From Spongilla lacustris (Eukaryota; Porifera; Demospongiae; Spongillida; Spongillidae): a stretch of DNA of 64,000 nucleotides. The first letter of the stretch is position 1, and each line of letters starts with the position of its first letter. The DNA lies in assembly GCA_949361645.1 (NCBI GenBank), contig OX442418.1, positions 13,338,689 to 13,402,688 of the forward strand. Reading direction: 5' to 3'. A program made the position numbers and the translations under genes. A model generated the notes under the pieces. The model was not told the origin of the DNA. It was given only the letters and a program-made list of their open reading frames with translations, and ran no database searches. Positions 40,201-49,565 of this stretch are shown piece after piece.

Positions 40201-43127
40201 CAGGGTGTTTATACGGGGGTAAGTGAGCACCAAGGTGTTTATACGTTGCTGGTGGAACCTTATTAAGTGAGGGTACTTATTTTAAGTAAGGGTACTTATT
40301 AACTAAGGGTAATTATTAACTAAGGGTACTTATTAAAATTACACAAATGTTTGGCAGCACTTGTAGGCTGTGAGATGGGGGGGACCGGGACAAACCTCTA
40401 ATATCAAACAGCCTGAGGTACTTGTTTCCCATAGCTGCAATGAGACAGTAACTTGGATTGAGGGGACTCCAGGCAATAGCACTGGTTGCCTCCCCCTGTC
40501 CTGCAAGGCGAGAGGAGGGGAAAAGGGAGATGGAGAGAGGGCACAGTGGGTGAGGAAGAAAGAGAGAGGGAGGTGTGGCCCACATGGGTGATATTGCCGG
40601 CAACATTTTGTCCGTACGTAATTGCCAGTGATATCCCCCCTTGTGTGCTGGGAGAGCATAAATCAAAAGGTCCTACCTATCTCAAAACACTTTGCACTAT
40701 CGTCACTGGAGGCTTGTTCTTGTGTGGATGCTCTGTTAGCGTCCCACACAACAAGAGAAGAATCATTCCGCGCTTTGTCCAAACCAACTGCAAGCTATAC
40801 ATGTGTGTGTGTATATGTGTGTGTGAGTGGTATGTATGGATGCATGTATTGTGTGTATGTGTGTATGTGTGTGTATGTGTGTATGTGTGGTATGTGTGTG
40901 TGTGGTATGTGTGTATGTATGTGTATGTGTGTGTGTGTGTGTATATGTGTGTGTATGTGTGGTATATATGGATGCATGTATTGTGTGTATGTGTGTGTAT
41001 ACATATATGTGTGTGGTATGTGTGGTATGTATGGATGCATGTATTGTGCATATGTGTGTTGTGTTATCATGTGTGCATGTGTGTGTGTGCATGTGTGTGT
41101 GGTATGTGTGCATGTGTCACATTATTCAAGCTAGTACATGTAACATGTACATGAATTATGAGGTTGGTAAGCCTTGATATGAGGTTAGTAAGTCATGATA
41201 TGAGGTCAGTATGTTTTGATATGAAGTTAGTAAGTCATGATATTAGGTTAGTATGTTTTGATATGTGGTTAGTAAGTCTTGATATGAGGTTAGTAAGTCA
41301 TGATATTAGGTTAGTAAGTCATGATATGAGGTTAGTAAGTCTTGATATGAGGTTAGTAAGTCATGATTGAGGTTAGTAAGTCATGATATGAGGTTAGTAA
41401 GTCATGATATGAGGTTAGTATGCCTTGATATAAGGTTAGTATGCCTTGATATAAGGTTAGTATGCCTTGATATAAGGTTAGTATGCCTTGATATAAGGTT
41501 AGTATGCCTTGATATGAGGTTAGCCAGTCATATGATGACAGCAAGAAATATATTAACAGAGGATGTAAATTTTAATACCACAACCACAACACAATTTTCA
41601 TATGCCAACCATTCTCTCTGGCTACTAGACATTAAGGTATGCTGAAGGTATGCTGGTACATTAAGGTATGCTGGTACATTAAGGTATGCTGGTACATTAA
41701 GGTATGCTGGTACATTAAGGTATGCTGGTACATTAAGCTATGACTTGCTACAATATCTGTTGGTGTTATAACCTCCAGAAGAAAGGCATACCACATCTAT
41801 ACCATGCCAAACCCTATATAAAGCACACCATTTGACAATCCTCCATGAATAGTTAGGAAACAACATTTAATAGCTAGTGCTAACTCCTACCAGGTCTGTT
41901 TCACTTGTGCTCCAGGCTGTACACAGGCAAGGCCGATTGTTGCGTGGTGCTATTGTCCCCCCCCCCCAGGGGGTCAGACATATGTAATTACACGGGAAGA
42001 GCGGAAGGAGGGAAGGAGAGAGGGGAGGAAGGGAGGGGAGGGAGGAAGGGTGGGATGACTATGGAGAGGGGGAAAGATGGAGACTGATGACTCACAAAGC
42101 TGCTGGAGTGTCACTAGTGCTGCTCCGTTTGGATTAATACTGTGTTGAAGATCAGTGGTGGTAACTGGGCATACAGAGTGGCTACTGGGCATGCAGCACT
42201 AGTGGCTACTGGGCATGCAGCACTAGTGGCTACTGGGCATACAGAGTGGCTACTGGGCATGCAGAGTGGCTACTGGGCATACAGAGTGGCTACTGGGCAT
42301 GCAGAGTGGCTACTGGGCATGCAGAGTGGCTACTGGGCATACAGAGTGGCTACTGGGTATACAGAGTGGCTACTGGGCATGCAGAGTGGCTACTGGGCAT
42401 GCAGAGTGGCTACTGGGCATGCAGCACTAGTGGCTACTGGGCATGCAGAGTGGCTACTGGGCATGCAGAGTGGCTACTGGGCATACAGAGTGGCTACTGG
42501 GCATACAGAGTGGCTACTGGGCATACAGAGTGGCTACTGGGCATACAGAGTGGCTACTGGGCATACAGAGTGGCTACTGGGCATACAGAGTGGCTACTGG
42601 GTATACAGAGTGGCCCACATACTTGGTTAGGAGAACTTTCCCACTGTTCTGGCCCACAGCAAAGCAATACCTGTTCCTCTGATTCACCTGCCACGCGACG
42701 CACTTGAATGGTATGCGAGCATGTGCGAAAGAAAGCAACATTGCCAGACCGAGATTACTAGCATCGGGACATGCATGCACACCTGGTGGCCGGAGCACTG
42801 GACATCGGAACTCCCTGCGCCAATTAGCTTACCGTAATGTCGCTGATCGAGCTTCAAATCTAGATTATATTTTGGAGAACATATAAGCAGCAATGGATGA
42901 GGGCTAAAGCAAACCTGAAGGAGATGTAGCGACCTCGGTAGACTGCACGTGCGGGAGGAGGGAGGGGGAGGGGGATGCATAACTAACTCTATGTGCGTTA
43001 GGCCTCATTATTGTCTTACTTCTAACTTCTTGAATGTGTAGAGTTTGAGCTCCTTCGAGTACGTTGCGAACTCTTCAGGATTGTTCGGAGACCACAAGAC
43101 CTCTAACTTCGTGCTTGGTTTTTCCAT
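26270..43127 (-). CDS. MIOS: MIOS, GATOR2 component (WD40 and C-terminal zinc ribbon/RING)
   Basis: MIOS is a GATOR2 subunit that activates TORC1 signalling at lysosomes. About 24 minus-strand exons spread over 16.9 kb. WD40 part: [20 protein letters not shown] (43020-43127), [20 protein letters not shown] (about 42630-42720), [15 protein letters not shown] (about 40680-40790), [20 protein letters not shown] (about 40400-40500), [15 protein letters not shown] (about 39370-39430), [20 protein letters not shown] (about 38485-38560) and [17 protein letters not shown] (about 38150-38245). Helical part: [20 protein letters not shown] (about 33700), [20 protein letters not shown] (about 33180-33250), [14 protein letters not shown] (about 29090-29150), [20 protein letters not shown] (about 28400-28500) and [14 protein letters not shown]. 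Zinc-binding C-terminus: [62 protein letters not shown], then TGA at 26270-26272. Phasing of the small exons around 42770-42950 is not settled. Most of the gene is intronic tandem repeat. Confidence 0.95.
26858..27230. repeat. (TATG)n microsatellite in MIOS intron
   Basis: About 36 pure TATG units to about 27005, then degenerate tacg/tatg and (TG)n. Lies between the two C-terminal zinc-binding exons. Confidence 0.97.
27615..27760. repeat. 18-bp minisatellite in MIOS intron
   Basis: About eight copies of gcccctcccatcatgaca with cattga and catgaaa variants. Confidence 0.9.
27912..28222. repeat. 16-bp minisatellite in MIOS intron
   Basis: About 19 copies of aggcacagctaagtgt with a single t/c variable site (gtgt or gtgc). 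Confidence 0.97.
28520..29080. other. MIOS intron sequence without recognisable feature
   Basis: Unique intronic sequence between the exon near 28390-28510 and the exon near 29090-29150. No coding or RNA feature was seen. Confidence 0.5.
29295..29490. mobile_element. Foldback MITE-like element, copy A
   Basis: The two ends are inverted copies: ccctcgcgtggacagagg near 29310 pairs with cctctgtccatg near 29470, and cctattctcaagtcg near 29340 pairs with cgacttgagaatagg near 29445. About 75 bp of AT-rich loop separates the arms. A half copy occurs at 32525-32640. Confidence 0.75.
29660..29699. repeat. Poly-C run
   Basis: About 38 C residues with one T interruption; assembly length is unreliable in such runs. 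Confidence 0.9.
30050..30185. mobile_element. Small inverted-repeat element in MIOS intron
   Basis: Arms of about 25 bp, aatgccggcatatacacgag at 30058 and its imperfect reverse complement ending tgtatgccggcctt near 30180, enclose about 85 bp. No target duplication could be identified. Confidence 0.5.
30599..32515. repeat. 13-bp minisatellite, 1.9 kb, in MIOS intron
   Basis: About 147 copies of gccatgtgagggg with a G/A variable last base and rare ccgtgtg variants. A 17-bp unit with an inserted cggg occurs at 31618 and 32181, each followed by the same variant cluster, showing a duplicated block of about 563 bp. Because 13 is not a multiple of three and no stop is formed, all three minus frames stay open for over 600 codons; these are not genes. 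Confidence 0.98.
32525..32640. mobile_element. Half copy of the foldback element, copy B
   Basis: Matches the right half of the element at 29295-29490 (shared blocks aactaatccgta, gagaataggc and a gagggtctgcta end). It directly abuts the end of the 13-bp array, so the array may have grown at or into this element. Confidence 0.65.
32640..33050. other. MIOS intron sequence; short ccaccacc-rich stretch
   Basis: Unique sequence, then a few copies of a ccagaccaccacc-type unit near 32920-33010. No gene seen. Confidence 0.5.
33258..33580. repeat. TG-rich array (tgtgtgttatg unit) in MIOS intron
   Basis: Imperfect units of tgtgtgttatg and tgtgtgttgtg. Cys/Val-rich frames are artefacts. Confidence 0.95.
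34528..34782. repeat. CA-rich minisatellite in MIOS intron
   Basis: About seven copies of a unit of roughly 30 bp built from aacacaccctcacac and aacacaaacactcac. Confidence 0.92.
34864..36358. repeat. Pure (GGA)n array, about 1.5 kb
   Basis: About 497 GGA triplets with no visible interruption; on the sense strand of MIOS it is (TCC)n. The right end is directly followed by an inverted-repeat element (36359-36739). Poly-Arg, poly-Ser and poly-Leu frames are artefacts. Confidence 0.99.
36359..36739. mobile_element. MITE-like element with long inverted arms
   Basis: The element begins taaagccatgccaggac and ends with its exact reverse complement. The arms extend about 128 bp (36359-36486 and 36612-36739) with a few mismatches around a 125-bp centre. 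No transposase is encoded. A clear target duplication is not visible because the left flank is the GGA array. Confidence 0.85.
36765..36880. repeat. 28-bp minisatellite in MIOS intron
   Basis: Four copies of a unit made of ccaccacacactccccc and tcatccctcta. Confidence 0.92.
37196..37490. repeat. (TACA)n and CA-rich microsatellite in MIOS intron
   Basis: Two pure (TACA) blocks separated by imperfect CA-rich sequence. Confidence 0.97.
37600..38145. repeat. 17-18 bp minisatellite in MIOS intron
   Basis: About 30 copies of ggggtatggtaagacata with 17-bp (one G fewer) and gagtatgg variants. The order of variants repeats in short blocks. Confidence 0.97.
38618..38908. repeat. 21-bp minisatellite in MIOS intron
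   Basis: About 14 copies of aggcccaagatggaggcatg plus t, with a c/t variant (ggtatgt) in two units. Confidence 0.97.
39048..39336. repeat. 17-bp purine minisatellite in MIOS intron
   Basis: About 17 copies of gagagggaggggaagga with minor variants. On the sense strand it is a pyrimidine tract. Confidence 0.97.
39655..40245. repeat. 30-bp minisatellite in MIOS intron
   Basis: About 20 copies of a unit made of gggtgtttatctggggg and taagggaacacca, with coupled variants (gcacca with aaggtg). On the MIOS sense strand each unit carries cttacccccag, an acceptor-like motif. The array lies just upstream, in sense direction, of the exon encoding [15 protein letters not shown]. Confidence 0.97.
40800..41125. 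repeat. TG-rich microsatellite with a 65-bp recurring block
   Basis: (TG)n and tatg stretches interrupted by three copies of a ggatgcatgtattgtg block, suggesting a higher-order repeat. Confidence 0.9.
41158..41528. repeat. 21-bp minisatellite in MIOS intron carrying TACTAAC
   Basis: About 17 copies of atatgaggttagtaagtctt plus g. On the MIOS sense strand most units read cttactaacctcatat, which contains the canonical branch-point heptamer TACTAAC. The rightmost units change to atgcc, giving catactaac. Confidence 0.96.
41635..41742. repeat. 18-bp minisatellite in MIOS intron
   Basis: About six copies of aaggtatgctggtacatt. Confidence 0.93.
42165..42615. repeat. 20-bp minisatellite in MIOS intron
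   Basis: About 22 copies of ggctactgggcatgcagagt with catacag/catgcag variation and a longer cagcactagt variant in three units. It ends just before the exon near 42630-42720. Confidence 0.97.
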
Positions 43128-43237
43128 GTTGCCTTCAATATTACTTTGCCGCGAAGTTGTTCGTACAAAAGAGGTCGTTATGATTTACGGTTTCTGAATT
43201 CGTTTGCAAGACAGGAAGGTGAAGGATCTAGGAAGCG
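43128..43237. promoter_or_regulatory. Divergent promoter interval MIOS / NOSTRIN
   Basis: 110 bp between two opposed start codons; no recognisable TATA element. Confidence 0.5.
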
Positions 43238-46200
43238 ATGAACCAGTACGAAAGCCACTTTTGGGTGAGTAAAAATGGATTGGAACGCTATTATGAGCTG
43301 CCTTAATTTTTAGTTTGATAATGGATTCGAGGAACTTCGTCGTTACGCCAAGCATGGAACAGATTTCTGCAAGGAGCTGGAGTCGATCATGATGGACAGG
43401 TGCGCATTGGGCTAAACGCAGCAGCACGTTGCGGGGTGTAGGGAGGCGGTCTAAGGAAGTGCTCACTTTTCAGTCGTGTCGTTTATCCTTAGATCTGAGC
43501 TAGAAAAGGAATACTACTCCAGTCTGCACAAGATAGCCAAGAAGGCGAGGAAAGCAGCCGCTAAATGCGTGGGGTGAGCGTTTGCTGACGATCCTTGGTG
43601 TGTTCTGGAAGCATCAGTGCCTTAATATAACCAGGGGGTGCCTTAATATAACCAGGGGGTGCCTTAATATAACCAGGGGGTGTTCACTACTCTGGTGGTG
43701 TATTTGTAAACTACGTATGTGTGTGCACGCTTGAAATGTAAGCGTTCACATCCATGGGCATACATACTCTGCTTACACACACATCCCACCTGGACACATT
43801 CCACCTGTGTGCACACATGCCCCCCCTCGTGTGCACACGCATGCAGCACCACAATGGTCACAGCATGGCAAAGACTCACAGACTTCTTGGACAAGGAGGA
43901 AGAAATCCATAGGTTTGTTTTTTAAGTGCAGTTAATTAACCAGCCATGTGTGCTAAAAAGAAATTCTAAGCCTAACTGTCTGGTTCTTTTTTCAGGGACC
44001 TTAGTGTAAACTTAGCGCAAGACTGTGCCAGACCGATTAAGGTCTTCACAGACCAGCAAATCAAACAGAGAGAACCTGTGAGTGCAGCCCTAGTCCCCAG
44101 TCCTCCCTGCTGGACTGCAGACCCACCCTATAGGTAGAAGCAGCTGTTGAAAAGCAGTCCAAAGCCTACGCAGAGAAACAGCGGCTGCAAATCAAGGTAT
44201 GTGTGGATAAACGGACTCCCGCAAGCAGTCACAATGGCCCTGTGTGATCTCCCATGTGATCCCTTGTGATTCCCATATGATCCCATGTGGTCTCCCATGT
44301 GATCTCATGTGATCTCATGTGACCCCCATGTGACAGCAGTGGTGGTTGTCTCCACCTACAGCTGAAGAAGGCCGCACACAAGCAGTTCAAGGAAATGGAG
44401 CTCAGCTGGGACCAGTTAGATGCCATGAAGAGGGGGGAAGGGAGGCCCACAGCGGATAAGGATATTCAGAAGGTAACAGCCTCATCTGGGACACGCCTCC
44501 ACCTCCATCCCTGCCCCGCCCCCTTATTCCTTTAAGTTTGAGAAGTCATGTCGCAAGATGGAGGAAAGTTTAACCAAAGTGGATCGCGAGTTCCAAGACT
44601 CCAACGTTAGGACTGAAGAGGCCAGGCTTGGCTGGGAGACTGCGATGTACAGATTCTGCCAAGTGAGTTCTCCTGTATATCAAAGCAATGACCATCTAGT
44701 CTACTGTATATGTGTGTGTTGTGTGTATGTTGTGTGTTGTGTGTGTGTTATGTGTGTGTACAGACATTGGAGTCACTTGAAAATGAACGACTAATCCAAA
44801 TTAGCACCACACTCTCAAAGTATTCAGACCTGCTGTCCTCCATTTTGCCATCAATGGAAGAGGTAAAATGAATTAGTATGTTTTCTTAAGCCACTTACAC
44901 CATCCTCACCCTAATGCCACCTTATCACTTACACCATCCTCACCCTAATGCCACCTTATCACTTACACCATCCTCACCCTAATGCCACCTTATCACTTAC
45001 ACCATCCTCACCCTAATGCCACCTTATCACTTACACCATTCTCACCCTAATGCCACCTTATCACTTACACCATCCTCACCCTAATGCCACCTTATCACTT
45101 ACACCATCCTCACCCTAATGCCACCTTATCACTTACACCATCCTCACCCTAATGCCACCTTATCACTTACACCATCCTCACCCTAATGCCACCTTATCAC
45201 TTACACCATTCTCACCCTAATGCCACCTTATCACTTACACCATCCTCACCCTAATGCCACCTTATCACTTACACCATCCTCACCCTAATGCCACCTTATC
45301 ACTTACACCATCCTCACCCTAATGCCACCTTATCACTTACACCGTAATGCCACCTTATCAGAGGTGCAGAGAGCTGACTTCACATGCATCAGGCATCTCA
45401 CCCTCTGATGATATTCGTGATGTCTGTGTTACCATGGGTACGGGCCCAAATCAACCTGAACAGCTACTGCTGGACTGTTATGTGAGTAGACTTCTTCCCC
45501 CTACCCCATCCCTCCCCTCTTACCCCTACCCCATCCCTCCCCTCTTATCCCACCCCATCCCTCCCCTCTTATCCCACCCATCCCTCCCCTCTTATCCCAC
45601 CCCATCCCTCCCCTCTTATCCCTACCCCATCCCTCCCCTCTTATCCCACCCATCCCTCCCCTCTTATCCCACCCATCCCTCCCCTCTTATCCCACCCATC
45701 CCTCCCCACTTATCCCACCCCATCCCTCCCCTCTTCCCCCACCCCATCCCTCCCCTCTTCCCCCACCCCATCCCTCCCCTCTTATCCCACCCCATCCCCA
45801 CCCCATCCCTCCCCTCTTCCCCCCACCCCATCCCTCCCCTCTTCCCCCCACCCCATCCCTCCCCTCTTCCCCCCACCCCATCCCTCCCCTCTTCCCCCCA
45901 CCCCATCCCTCCCCTCTTCCCCCCACCCCATCCCTCCCCTCTTCCCCCCACCCCATCCCTCCCCTCTTCCCCCCACCCCTTCCCTCCCCTCTTATCCCAC
46001 CCCTTCCCTCCCCTCTTATCCCACCCCATCCCCACCCCATCCCTCCCCTCTTATCCCACCCCATCCCTCCCCTCTTATCCCACCCCATCCCTCCCCTCTT
46101 ATCCCACCCCATCCCTCCCCTCTTATCCCACCCCATCCCTCCCCTCTTATCCCACCCCATCCCCTCCCCCATAGGAGATAGACCTCCAGAACCCCATGAA

Positions 46201-48069
46201 CATGGAGAGGAGGAGGACTAATCTGGAGAGGAAGATACAGGAGATGGAGGAGGAGATAGAGAGACGCAAGAAGGCTCGCCAGGGGCTGGAATCTCTTAGC
46301 AAAGCATACAATGAGACCCCTGATTTCTGTGATGAGCAGGGGCACAACGATGTTGCCAGGCAACTAGCAGAGGTATTGTGATGAGGGAAGGGGTGTGGCC
46401 TCCTGATGAAGGTAGGGTTATGACCTGATGAGGGTAGAGTTATGACCTGATGAGGGTAGGGTTATGACCTCCTGATGAGGGTAGGGTTATGACCTCAAGA
46501 TGAGGGTAGAGTTATGACCTGATGAGGGTAGAGTTATGACCTGATGAGGGTAGAGTTATGACCTCCTGATGAGGGTAGAGTTATGACCTGATGAGGGTAG
46601 AGTTATGACCTCAAGATGAGGGTAGAGTTATGACCTCCTGACAGGGATAGGGGTGTGGCCTTCTGATGGGCAATAAACAACTTCAGGAATCTCATTACAC
46701 TGGATGTGAGGTCACTTACTTAGTACCACTTGTTTGTATGTCATGAAGAAGTCTGCTGTCCTCTGTGGCTTGTATTGTGACACACATTCCAAACATTACC
46801 TAACATGTTTCGTGTTTCTTTGTAACAAACCAGTGCTACAACAGGACATCACATCTGGAACAAATGTTACCAGATCATGGAGTTATCTATTGGGGGGGTT
46901 CACAATGTGTAATCACTTTGCTTGTGTTTCCATGGTTACAGGCTGACGCTATGTTGAACTTGCTCAATGCCAATCATTATAAATTGCTGTGTGCACAAGC
47001 CGAGTGCAGTAATTTTCCTAAACCAACTAACCCCCATGCTGAGTTCATCCAGAGCCTAAGGGACAAGAATGTAAGGGCTGCGTGTATGTCACACACATTC
47101 AGTGGACTAGTGTGTTCTTTGTACAGGGATCTGTAATGACAGTACTAAAGATACCATTGGACTATGTTCCATCTCAAGACGGGTTGTACGCTATACCTGA
47201 TAAAATTAAAAAGAACAGTCTAAAACCTGGCAGACCACCTCCCATGCAGAATTGTGAGAGCTTCCCCTGTGTGCCATGTTCCCCTGTGTGCCATGTTCCC
47301 CTGTGTGCCATGTTCCCCTGTGTGCCATGTTCTCCTGTGTGCCATGTTCCCCTGTGTGCCATGTTCCCCTGTGTGCCATGTTCCCCTGTGTGCCATGTTC
47401 CCCTGTGTGCCATGTTCTCCTGTGTGCCATGTTCCCCTGTGTGCCATGTTCCCCTGTGTGCCATGTTCCCCTGTCCCCCCTATGTACTATGTTTTCTGTT
47501 GTCATAGCTACTACACCCAGGGATGATTTTGAGTCATCAGATGAACATGGCAATGCAGGGAAAGGGAAGCTGGAGTTCAGTGAACCACCTTCTGATGGGG
47601 CCAGTTCACCCAAATGTACGTTCTGTCTGGTTACCATGATATACATGTAACCTCGTGGTTACTCACTCACTCACTCACTCACTCACTCACTCACTCACTC
47701 ACTCACTCACTCACTCACTCACTCACTCACTCACTCACTCACTCACTCACTCACTCACTCACTCACTCACTCACTCACTCACTCACTCACTCACTCACTC
47801 ACTCACTCACTCACTCACTCACTCACTCACTCACTCACTCTCAATCACTCACTCACTCACTCACTCACTCACTCACTCCTTTCCTCCCCACAGACATAGC
47901 AATGTGTCGGGTGGAATATGATTACACACCCAACCAACCTGACGAATTGCTGATCCACAGTGGTGATATGGTCAACGTGATAGAGAAGCAAGACCAGGAC
48001 TGGTGGAAGGGAGAGTTGAACGGAAACATTGGGATCTTTCCTGCATCCTATGTTGTGGAATTGTCATGA
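43238..48069 (+). CDS. NOSTRIN: NOSTRIN-like F-BAR, coiled-coil and SH3 protein
   Basis: NOSTRIN is an F-BAR membrane-bending adaptor that binds dynamin and N-WASP through its SH3 domain and regulates endocytosis. Fifteen exons read from MNQYESHFW (43238-43264). F-BAR: FEELRRYAKHGTDFCKELES, ELEKEYYSSLHKIAKKARKA, TAWQRLTDFLDKEEEIHRDL, SVNLAQDCARPIKVFTDQQI, KQFKEMELSWDQLDAMK, WETAMYRFCQTLESLENERL. HR1-like coiled coil: NMERRRTNLERKIQEMEEEI followed by ARQGLESLSKAYNETPDF (46174-46374). C-terminal SH3 (47894-48069): CRVEYDYTPNQPDELLIHSG and WWKGELNGNIGIFPASYV with the ALYDY-, WW- and P-x-x-Y-equivalent residues. Human NOSTRIN has the same order and the same phrase MDKERRKSLL at the F-BAR/HR1 border. 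A polyadenylation signal aataaa lies near 48294, only about 60 bp before the ACAD11 start codon. Confidence 0.9.
44885..45350. repeat. 34-bp minisatellite before a NOSTRIN exon
   Basis: About 13 copies of a unit made of cttacaccatcctcaccc and taatgccaccttatca. The last, truncated unit ends ccttatcag and supplies the acceptor of the exon starting near 45361. Each unit carries a branch-point-like ccctaat and a pyrimidine tract. Confidence 0.96.
45490..46170. repeat. Pyrimidine minisatellite filling a NOSTRIN intron
   Basis: About 680 bp of units built on ccccatccctcccctctt with tatcccac or ccccca endings. It fills the intron from about 10 bp after the donor to the acceptor before the exon at 46174. 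Confidence 0.96.
46385..46640. repeat. 22-25 bp minisatellite in NOSTRIN intron
   Basis: About eleven copies of tgatgagggtagagttatga plus cc, some with an extra tcc or tcaa. Starts about 10 bp after the donor. Confidence 0.95.
47262..47476. repeat. 17-bp minisatellite in NOSTRIN intron
   Basis: About 13 copies of cccctgtgtgccatgtt starting about 10 bp after the donor. Confidence 0.96.
47660..47876. repeat. (ACTC)n microsatellite before the NOSTRIN SH3 exon
   Basis: About 53 ACTC units with one ctcaatc interruption, followed by cctttcctccccacag, the exon acceptor. Confidence 0.97.
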
Positions 48070-48360
48070 CAACTTTTGTAACTCCATAACTTTTTTTTTT
48101 GGTGAGGGTGTTTTTGTTGAACTAGTTTGAAGCCATTTTGTTGTAGCAGAACAACATGCACAGGTCTCACCATTCCTTGTAACAAGATGCAATTGTTGTT
48201 GTTGTTGTTTGTGGTATGTGATGTTAAAATGCACTTCTCTAACCAGAACTAATCAACAATAACTTGAGTTACATGACGTATCATGTTGACTTTCAATAAA
48301 ACATTTATATACGTCTGGGTACGAGACTAAAAGTTTTAATACACGTAATACTGTTGTGAA

Positions 48361-49501
48361 ATGGACGAAGACGTGGTGGAAGTACGGCCAGGGCACAAGC
48401 TGGACAGTGAAAGTCTCCGGACCTATCTGCAGGGCAAAGTTGAAGGAATACAGGGGAACTTGTCCATACACCAATTCAAGTACATGATATGTCGTAATCG
48501 AACCATACATGGCACCACGTTCTGCTCACAGGCATGGGGAGTCAAACCCCACCTATCTCCTTAAGACGTCCAGCGGGCAGTCGTACGTGTTGAGAAAAAA
48601 GCCGAATGGTAGCCTACTGCCTGGGGCACACAGGGTAAGTACAGTGTGCGGCACACGTGACGTGGGCTACCCGTTTCAGCCGTTTGGCTCCATTTAGGTG
48701 GACAGAGAGTTCCGAGTCATTTCAGCGCTGCACAAGGAAGGTTTCCCCGTGCCCAGTCCGCATCTCTACTGCAAGGACGCGCGTATTCTCGGTACAGAGT
48801 TCTATATCATGTCGTACGTCAAGGTAGGCGTGTCAACAACAAAAAAATAGGCGCGAAAGGGGTCATAACCGTCGCTAGATGCATGTTAATTAATCCACCT
48901 GATCCCAGGGGAGGCGCTACACTGACCCCACACTTAGTGGGTTGCCTGATCACGAGAGAAGGCCCCTCCTCCTTTCCATGGTCCAGACCTTGGCAAGGCT
49001 GCACTCCATTGACTGGAAGGCAGCTGGTTTGGAAGGATTCGGTGGCAAGGGGGATTACTGCACTAGACAGGTCTGTCATATTGTAACACATCACACTCTG
49101 CCAATCATTGGTTTGTGCACACGCAGGTGTCCATATGGTCTAATAACTACCTCATGGCTGACGGCACTCTGCCAGAGATGCAGGAGCTTACACGCTGGCT
49201 GGAGGGTAACCTTCCACCTGGTCCCCAGCCCTTGAGTGAGTGAGCCCCCCTATACTCGCCTGCTAATGTGGTCTATCAGGTCTCATTCATGGGGATTTTA
49301 GGGCTGATAATATCATCTTCCATCCAACTGAGGTTTGTGTTCACCTAGGTCACTGATTCGAGATCACCTGACATGGTCCTTTCTAGCCTAGGGTGATAGC
49401 AGTGTTGGACTGGGAACTAAGCACAATTGGTCATCCCCTGACTGATCTGGCCTTTGCAAAAGTGTTTTCCTCAATGAACCTTTCTGCAATGGCACCATGT
49501 A

Positions 49502-49565
<64 letters not shown>

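Noticed and set aside
41560..41640. Plus-strand peptide SLWLLDIK resembling a WD40 strand and followed by gtatgc
   Set aside because: It is on the wrong strand for MIOS, and the true matching exon ([15 protein letters not shown]) was found at about 40680-40790 on the minus strand.
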